DNA from: Cinnamomum chago
Lineage: Eukaryota; Streptophyta; Magnoliopsida; Laurales; Lauraceae
DNA: 64,000 nucleotides
Direction: 5' to 3'
Assembly: GCA_038049695.1 (NCBI GenBank)
Contig: CP142452.1
Span: 34,646,501-34,710,500, forward strand
In this document: positions 56,300-64,000 of the stretch, piece after piece
Layout: every line of letters begins with the position of its first letter
How positions within the stretch are numbered: the first letter of the stretch is position 1
Position numbers and translations under genes: made by a program
Notes under the pieces: generated by a model
The model's database searches: none
The model's input: the letters and a program-made list of their open reading frames with translations, nothing else
Told to the model about the DNA's origin: nothing

Positions 56300-58011
56300 C
56301 ATGAAAGTAAACTGAATTCTTTTACATGTTTAAAAAGAAGTTGAAAATTAAAGTATGATAACAAGAAGTAAGGTTCTACTTGAGCTTAAAATGAGTTCTA
56401 CAAGTCTATAAATGGAGGGTTTTAGAGAAAAATTGTTATTGTTCACTTATGATGGGTTGCATCCTCCATTTTAAGTATGGTTAGCATGAAAAGCTCCATT
56501 CTCTGCACAACTTTAGCTTCAAAATGTAAATTTTCATTTCCAACCTAATCAACCTAGATTAACATTTTTAATTAGAGAAGTTTACAACAATCTTTAAAGA
56601 AACCAAAAAAAATGCCCAACTGTTGAAACAATGTTTCTTTACCAATAAATCATGGGACCAAGGAATTGTAGTTTTCTCTATTTTTGCAGCAATAAATAAA
56701 TATACAATAACCACAAGTTGAGATTACAAGCTAATATCAAAGTTAATATAAGATATCAAACATAAAAATGTTAAAAAGCTTCAACTTCTATAGAATACAA
56801 ACAGAGGAAGCTTAAGAAAGGCAAGTAATCTCCAAAAAAAAAAAAAGAGTAGGAAGCATGTAAGAGAGAGAGTCTTAGATCTATTCGAAAAAAGAACTCT
56901 CACAAGAAGTTCATAGGATGATAGGAAGAAAGAATAAAGAGGAAAATATACATGGGTACAATAAAACATTAACATCAGAAGTTCCACAAATTCAAATGGA
57001 AAATATCCATTGGCAAGAATCCAAATCCAATTGACCAAATCATTACGATTAAAATTCATGTTTTGATACATTGTAGATATTAAAAAGAAAGAAGAATATC
57101 AGTAAAAACTTCATAATACTACATTATTGAAAATAAGAACAATTAGAAAAATGAATACCAACATTGATCCCAAATACAAAAATGAAAAAAAAAATCACAA
57201 GCACCATCAGCATTGATCCATCGAAAAATAAAAAACAAAGCCATTGAAACCTACCTGTTATTCAATCTAAAACCAGAAACCCCATACCATTAAAATCAAA
57301 TCAAATCTAATGACACCTTACACCTAGAATCCAAATCAGATCATTAACCGGACCACCAGAAGAGGTAATGTTCCCTTTTTTTTAGTTTTTTTAGGACCGT
57401 TTGGTTATAAGAATTGGCAAATTCATGGTTCCTGGCATTTAGAGAATTCGGAATGCTGTTAAACTCCTTCAGAATTCTAAATCATGCTTGATTCAGCCTG
57501 GAATTTCATGCTTGAGAACTCAATCCAGCCGAGTTCTAGAAATTTTCTATTTGATGACCGATGAGAATTCTGAACAAGAACTATACTTTGAGCACCAAAT
57601 TCTCCTATAAATACTATAAGATTTAATCACCTATAAAACATATAATTCCATACTGAATTAAATATAAAAAAAACTAATATACAAGATTGTTGTCAATTCT
57701 AAAAATCATTTAGAACAACTCATAAAACAAAGATTGCATCTGGTGGGAAGCTGCTACTATTTTATTTTTCAGCCCCAAACAATATCAACAATGAATGCCA
57801 ATAAGTACTTAGGGTAGAAGAGTTCCAAAGCAGTATCCCACCTTTTGTGACTCTTATTTTTCCACAGTGCACCAAGTGAATGGTGAAATGAATAATTCTC
57901 ATTCTGGAAAAGATTCTACCTGTTGTGATTTGTGTCCAAGCAAAGCCTATTTGAGTTGGTGAGTTTAAAAAGATGTAAATTGACAATTAAATTTTAAAAC
58001 CTCAATGCATA
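56300..58011. other. AT-rich sequence, no recognised gene
   Basis: A possible minus-strand exon end lies near 57920 (ACAACAG/GTAGAA). Near 57393 a GGACCGTTTGGTTATAAG phrase looks like the edge of a MITE. No family recognised. Confidence 0.35.
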
Positions 58012-58016
58012 CTTCA

Positions 58017-61000
58017 TGTAAGACCCCGACTAGAGTGAACTCGATTAGTACTAATTAAGTCGTGTGTTAGTTCTAAGCTTGATTAGTGATTTTTGGCTAA
58101 GTTGGGCTTGGAAAAGTTTTTGATATAGTTTTGGGGAATTTTGATTGCTTTGTGATTAGTGGGGCCCTTTGGGGGTTCCTTCTTTATGACCATGCATGCG
58201 CTTGAGGAATTATCGGAGATTTTTACATTCATTGTTTTAATCATGTTTTAATTGTATTGTTAATCCCTACAACTTTTATGTTGATCTCGTGCCCGTTTGA
58301 GACCCCGAAACCCGATTTCATAACCTTGAGGGCAAAACAGTCATTGTGCACAATATCTGTACCCAAAACTTGATATTCCCGAAACCTGCGAAACATATAC
58401 TTTTTGAAAATTAGATATTTCGACGATCACTTTTCTCTTCTTCGTCGAATTCATTAGAAGCTCCGAAAGCCATGAATTCAGCCCAATTAGATTGCTAATG
58501 GTGGAACCCACTCCCCACTTGCTTTATAAGGAAACCATCTTCCTCATTTCCCTTTTTAGCAAACTCCAATCCTAAGCTAGGGTTTTTCCCTTTCTTCTTC
58601 TTCTTGTTGCTCTTCCATCCTCAATCCACTCCCAAACTTGCACCAATAGGAGAATTGAGGCCATCATCTTCTTCATCTCCTTGAGAGCTTTCTCTTGATA
58701 GCTTTTGTGGAGAAAACCTCTCATTCCAAGACTCTCTTTGAGCTCACCTCGCCTTTTTGAAGAACCCTCATGTAAGTAATCCTTCCCTTCTTCTAGATTT
58801 GTATTCTCCTAGCCTAAGGGAATCTCCATCCCTATTATTGAAGCTTCTTTCTCTCCATGCTATGTTTTGACTCTTTTAGGGTTTTATTTTGGGTTTTTCC
58901 TTGTAGTTTGGACCTTTGACTTGGAGGACTTGTTAGAGTTTGATTTGCTCATTAGAGACTAAGGCAAGTGGATGATTTGATTTTTATAAGCTTTCAATGA
59001 TGTTGGTATTTTCCACTCATGCCTATTTATTGCTTTATTTTGAAATAAATGTTCATGATAGAGTATTAATGGTGCATATATATCATAGAAGTGTATTGGT
59101 GAATGGCATTTAATCTCCTCTTGTTTTTGTCCCAAATGCACTCTTATGTGAAATGGTTTCCTTCTTTCTTTCCTTGTATTGAATGTGATGTTGATGGAGG
59201 AGAATGGGATGGATGTTGTGACAGATTTGATGTTGTTTGAATGAAGTTTTAGACTCCTCATTGGATGTATAAAAGTGGCTAGAAAGAGGTTGTAGAAGAA
59301 AGAGATAAAGAGGAGCTGAACTGCCCCGGAATCAGTTTCTGGACAGTTCGCTCGAGCGAACATGATACTTCGCTCGAGCGAAGTGTCCAGAAAAGGGTTC
59401 GGAGCATTCCAGTAAGTTGGTCGCTCGAGCGGACATCCCAGAACTTGTTCCAGAGAGTCATTAGTTCGAGCACACTAAAACTTCGCTTGAGCCAATGAGT
59501 TCGCTCGAGCGAACTTAACTGCGCTCCAGCGAACCCACCCAGACAACCATTCCAGAGAGCTCCTCGCTCGAGCGAACTCTTCGGTTTGCTCGAGCGATGA
59601 GCTTTGTCGGTCATAGGCTATGTTTGGGACAATGATGAACTATTTAAACGTTTTGGGACTATTCATTGAGAACCCCTCTATGTCAGGGAGATTTACTAAG
59701 CAATGTATGAGGCCATTTGAGAAAGAAACCATATCACAAAGATGTCATTCGAAGTTTTTGAAAATTCAAAGTGTATAAGGAGCCCGGAATGTCCCCAAAC
59801 TCAAAGAGTACCAAATTGTTATTAGATCGACATACGGATCCCTATTCACTTCAAATAAATCTTGAACCTTATACTTTACCCGAAATTCCAATTGTTTATT
59901 GTACTTTATCGATCCCGAGATTTATACCACGTGCCTTGTTTTCCCGAAAGTATTGAATTACACTTGAAATAGTTACTTGTCTTGAAGTGCATTGCACCAC
60001 ATGAAACGACAGTGTGCCCTTGAGCACCCCCGTCATGCCCGTTTGTTTATTCATACTTGATTTACTTACACATGTCTCGACTTGTTATTTGACCTATTAG
60101 TCGGCACCACTAGGCTTGGATTACCCTGCTGGTCTGATCCACCGACTTGGAGATCCCCCTCTTGTCCCGCCAGCTGCAGTTTGGATCCCGCTACCCGATT
60201 ATTACCGTGGTCTTGTCCCGATGCCGCAGATTGCTATTGTGGTTCCCGATGCCCATCTCGCTACCGTGGTCATGTATAGTATATGTATATGTATTTATAA
60301 GATCCACTGTTTCTCCTCACCTCGAGTGACTGAGATCAGTGCCTAGTTATTGCTCTGTCACTTTAGTGATAGAGGACTTAGCTTCATGTGGTTGTCATCT
60401 TACTTGTTTCCAGTTTCCTTGGTTACCCTACATGTTTTACAATGTCTACTTGCATTTGAATAAATGTTTTCATCTCATCTATAGAAATTGTTACTTAAAC
60501 AGGTTTACATGATTTTGAAGGTAAATTCATTTATTATCATATTGTCATTGTATTTTGCCCATTTGCCAAACCGTCGTGTTTGACCCACTCTTTGGTACTC
60601 AGGTCCCGTTGTCAGTTATCCCGAGGAGGAACACGAGGCGGCGGTCGGAGAACTGCAGCAGTTAGTTGAGTGGCGTGCTGATGACGTCATTTAGACGTTT
60701 GGTTGCTATGAGAGACTTAAAATTTTGGGAACTGTTTAACCATTCTTTGGATTGGTATTTTGTTATATTGGCCTTGCTGGCCTTTATTTTTGGGAAATGT
60801 AATTAAATGATCTTTGTATAAACTTTAACTTACTTTTGGGTGACATGCTTATGATCATTGCTCATTCTGATACAGTACTATACTTGTGTTATCATCTTTG
60901 TGATTAGAGATGGATTGAATATTTGATTTGCTACACACTTCCGCACTTAATAGAAATGTTTATATATGGTTGTGATAATCCTCACCGCAGACACCTGTGG

Positions 61001-61127
61001 GAAATTAAATAAGTGTGTGCACCTTGTTAACACACTCTACATATTTACCATTCACTCACCACACTATTATCATCTTTAGTGTCCTGATCCCGGATTAGTC
61101 CCGCGGGCCCGGTCCGAGGTTGCGACA
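58017..61127 (+). mobile_element. Solo gypsy-type LTR with perfect duplication
   Basis: 3.11 kb starting TGTAAGACCCCGACTAG and ending CCGAGGTTGCGACA, flanked by CTTCA at 58012-58016 and 61128-61132. No internal domain adjoins, so this is a solo LTR left by LTR-LTR recombination. A TATA-like GCTTTATAAGG at about 58520 precedes a CT-rich leader and a possible donor (CATGTAAGTAAT, about 58770). TTCGCTCGAGCGAA palindromes lie at 59349-59594. A GC-rich patch with repeated CCGAT/CCCGATG words (60100-60270) has a counterpart at a similar relative place in 17890-20816. Confidence 0.9.
59349..59594. repeat. Palindrome cluster D (TTCGCTCGAGCGAA)
   Basis: CTCGAG cores at 59351, 59373, 59424, 59504, 59567 and 59589, with variants TTCGAG 59465, CTTGAG 59486 and CTCCAG 59524. 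Successive spacings are 22, 51, 41, 21, 18, 20, 43 and 22 bp, mostly 20-22 or about twice that. The first pair is flanked by CTGGACA and TGTCCAG, so the transcript could form a stem of 7 + 14 bp with one mismatch and an 8-base loop. Confidence 0.9.
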
Positions 61128-61132
61128 CTTCA

Positions 61133-62009
61133 TGAGAGCAGAGAGTTGTCACCAAGGCCTCATCCAAGTATATGAGCAGACCTGAATATCAAATTACCAT
61201 ATGAAAATTACAATTTTCATGTGCAAGAGAGTGTTTAAGAATGCATATAATAACATAATGTATGCTTATAGAAAGCGAGCAAACAAGTAAAGAGGACAGA
61301 AGATGAACCAGAACACGATATTTACTCAATTTGCCAAAGATTGAAAGCCACAACATTTTGGGAAAAAAGAAGGAAGATGTGATCCATTTTCTTCTCATTT
61401 AAATGTTCTCTTTATTAGTTTTCTTTTTATTTCTATTTTTTGAAAGGTGAGCTTACTCAAACTTGCAACTCCAACAAAGAGTACCCACTATTGTAACTTT
61501 TCCAATTTTGGATTGTTTCTTTACAATCTAAAAATATTAGAGTCCATACATAATTGGCGTTAACTCATCTCAAAAATATTCTAATGCATCCACTTTGTAA
61601 GCAAGGTAGAAAAGAAAAACATGCTTGAACAAAAATTTATAAAATCAGTGGCTGCCATGCTATTTTGAAGCTAAAAGATGAACTTACATAAATATTATCA
61701 GAATGGTGCAGAAAGGTCATCCATAAACTGGCTTATAGAGATCAGTACATAGTTTTGGGGTATTACATGGCCGGCTGCAGAAATTGGAGAACAGTCCAAT
61801 ATAGCATTGCCTTGTGGCATGAGCTTAAATGCCACTGATGTCCCGCAATCAAAATGCAAATGCAGTAAGAGCCCAGTTAGTTGAATAGAACTCTTCAACA
61901 ATATAAATTCTTTTTAAAAAAGGAGAAATATAACCAGTATGAATTAACACCAAAGACCCAATGAATTTAAATGGACAGAGTGCATAAATGAACTGTGCAA
62001 ATACTAAAC
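61133..62009. other. Host sequence right of the solo LTR
   Basis: On the minus strand 61690-61870 reads FKLMPQGNAILDCSPISAAG and is gene-like but unrecognised. The solo LTR appears inserted within or next to an exon-like stretch (minus-strand GCTCATATACTTGGATGAGG). Confidence 0.35.
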
Positions 62010-62161
62010 CTTCCAGCAGTAATGGTACTGGAAGAAAAGTCAGAAGCAGCAGGACGAAGGACAGAAGTATCATGGCTGAGTGACCTACTTGTTAGCAGTA
62101 AAACATCCCTAGGATCTGACCCACTATCTCCTAGGTACCAACAAGCGTTTGCGCCACATAC
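62010..62161 (-). pseudogene. Exon-like open segment, unknown family
   Basis: The minus strand from an AATAG acceptor (62161) to GGAAG/GTTTAG (62010) is open for 50 codons: VCGANACWYLGDSGSDPRDV, LLLTSRSLSHDTSVLRPAAS, DFSSSTITAGR. Codon-like composition, splice signals at both ends and higher GC than the flanks argue for a real exon. I do not recognise the protein. It shares orientation with most other fragments in 50-57 kb. Confidence 0.45.
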
Positions 62162-63689
62162 CTATTCAAGAAATAATTGAAAAAGATGATTTAAGTATTA
62201 CAATAAATTTAATATGTCTATGACATAGTAGGGATCATTTACATGGAAAACAAACATACAGTTCACTGTTTCACATATTCTGGATAAAGGACAATTACTA
62301 ACAATAGATGGTAATACCAAAATATTTAAAAATATCCACTAAATTTTCAATAGGTAGCAAAAGAATACCCGAAGCCCAGGATTGTCTGATGGGCTTCGTT
62401 GATGATAACAAACAGCAGAAATCTTCAAGAAAATTTTAAGAGGAAAAATATTGGATATAATTTTCAAATCTAGCAGTTTAGGGAATAACATATTCAAGGT
62501 AGGGCTCATCAGTTGAATGTTTTGAATAACCAAAAGATAAACCCATTAATAAATCTCAAGGCCTAGAGATGTAATGGAGATTTTCAATTTCGTGACTTAT
62601 ATTGTTACATGTTAATTATATATTTCATTTGTATTTCTTTGAAGTACCATATTTTAACCGGACTAACGGTTAAGCAGCTAATTATCACTTTTTTTTTTTG
62701 CTTGTGACTGGTTGGTTTCTTGAACTCCATGGACATCTAGAACAGGGACTACCTATTGCATTATTATTGTCAGTGTTGTCTTAGCTTTGTCCTATTGATG
62801 TGGTGTGTTTCGTGTACTTCTTAACTTTCAATCTGTAAAGAAAATCAAACGTTAGACTGTTATTTACCGATAAAAAAAGTTTGGATTTTTTCTATTAAAG
62901 AAAACCAATAGTTTGGAAAAGTGAATTACAAAATGTACAATATAGTGAACAGATGACTTTTGAATTACCAAAAGTACATCTGAGACTGAGTTTAAAAATT
63001 ATCCTCCTAAAATGTTCATCCTATAGTAAAATATAATCAACAGATGCATCCTATAGTAAGATATAATCAACAGATGCACATTTGGTTAAAATGGTGGTGT
63101 CAACTGTCAATATATTCAATAGAGTTATCTGGTTCATATATAATGAATAGAAATGTAGGTTAGATATAATATCTTATTAACTAAACTTTTAATAAATAAA
63201 GAGAAATGATTATAGTAAGATTATTTTCATATTAAAAAGATAAAATGAAGTGTATAAGATAACAATCTCAGAGTACATAATGATATTAAAAAAAAGATTA
63301 AATAATATTTCAAGTTTAGCAATTCATACCTTACTGAAAACAACAGACCAGAAGCAAACAGGTATCCGATCAGAAGAGGACTGTTGTTTAGAATAGTTTG
63401 CAAAACAACTGAAGAAAATAAAATTGTAAATTAAAAAGAAATTAAACAAAAAAGTTATTCTTTGTTTAATAGAGAAGATGATCACCTAGTCCTTTGTTGC
63501 TGAATGTAATGTTGGTTTGGAATGTAAATTGCAATGGATTACTGAAACAATACGGGGATACAAGAAAGAGCATAAGTTTAGTAAGAGATGAATTTAACAT
63601 TTTAACACTTCATACGATTAATATATCATCTTTGAGTTTAACATGCCTTTCAAATTCTAAATTACCTTAAAGTATGAGAAAGTAAATCG
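62162..63689. other. AT-rich sequence with a 30-bp tandem duplication
   Basis: ATCCTATAGTAAAATATAATC...AGATGC occurs twice at 63018-63077. No gene supported. Confidence 0.5.
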
Positions 63690-64000
63690 ATAAACTTATA
63701 TCAAACAAGTTGAGAGAAATTAATCAAAAACCAATATAAGTCCCATATTAGAAACTTATTTCTTTGTGTTTAAAGATAAAGACCATATCAGAAACTCATT
63801 TTCATAGAGGTGGAAAACATCATTAAATTAAAAGAGAATAACCAGAGAGAAACCAATCGATTAAAAAAATAACATCAAACTTAATAACAAAATAAATATA
63901 AATATTCTAAATTTACTGAGAAGAATGATACATATGCTGCAATAGATGCGAGATTAAATGGAAGATGATCATTGCATAAAAGAAAACCAAGACCATAGAA
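63690..64000. repeat. Dispersed repeat, copy 2
   Basis: Matches 51255-51570 in order and orientation with moderate divergence. It may continue past the window end. Confidence 0.7.

Noticed and set aside
60082-60346. Three overlapping plus-strand frames in the solo LTR
   Set aside because: They come from a GC-rich repetitive patch with CCGAT words that has a counterpart in another LTR; no protein family seen.
1-64000. CRISPR arrays, operons, ribosome-binding sites and tRNA genes
   Set aside because: The sequence is eukaryotic; no regularly spaced prokaryotic-type array or cloverleaf was seen. The tRNA-like matches are retroelement primer sites only.

Overview
This window is nuclear DNA of a flowering plant from a gene-poor, transposon-dense stretch. 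The signs are a GC-rich intronless calmodulin-like gene in AT-rich surroundings, Ty1/copia and Ty3/gypsy elements primed by initiator tRNA-Met, a 5S-RNA-bearing Cassandra TRIM array, and CACTA, hAT and PIF/Harbinger-type DNA elements. The species cannot be named from the sequence. Only one gene looks intact: an EF-hand calcium sensor on the minus strand at 716-1255.

Layout. 0-3.9 kb: the EF-hand gene, its 5' flank, and a pyrimidine-rich tract. 3.9-9.3 kb: a copia element (LTRs 3883-4167 and 9031-9327, CTCCC target duplication) with a large internal deletion. A non-autonomous CACTA element (6212-8821, CCC duplication) interrupts its RNase H. That CACTA carries three tandem Cassandra LTRs with 5S-rRNA-type pol III promoters. 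9.3-16.2 kb: a second partial copy of the EF-hand gene's 5' flank, an LTR remnant, a LINE-type RNase H pseudogene split by a TTA-flanked MITE, an unknown ORF split by a hAT element with a perfect 8-bp duplication, and an AT-rich minisatellite. 16-25.4 kb: gypsy remnants, namely a long LTR (17890-20816), the LTR end, primer site and gag of another element, and a minus-strand solo LTR (22972-25432). 25.5-30.6 kb: a segment with CACTA-like subterminal repeats enclosing a decayed DUF1639-family gene. 31.6-32.5 kb: tandem repeats. 33.1-42.3 kb: a full-length minus-strand copia with 1.76-kb LTRs (ATAAT duplication) and about eight disabling lesions. 42.3-64 kb: a low-density graveyard of host gene fragments, several with introns retained (mitochondrial ABC transporter, Sec24, formate-THF ligase, LRR receptor kinase, HMG-box protein, aldo-keto reductase, possibly Mago nashi), with a Helitron-type 3' terminus at 49312 and a 3.1-kb solo gypsy LTR (58017-61127, CTTCA duplication).

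How it fits together: there is no operon or pathway here. The window is a record of nested insertion and gene-fragment capture. The most unusual pattern is a cluster of short palindromes with a recurrent 21-bp spacing in four otherwise unrelated retroelement sequences (near 18.95, 24.4, 40.25 and 59.45 kb). Each has its own palindrome (CCGATCGATCGG, GTTCGAAC, CGGTCGACCG, TTCGCTCGAGCGAA). By position each probably lies in the transcribed 5' leader. This convergence in layout without convergence in sequence is not explained by ordinary LTR anatomy.
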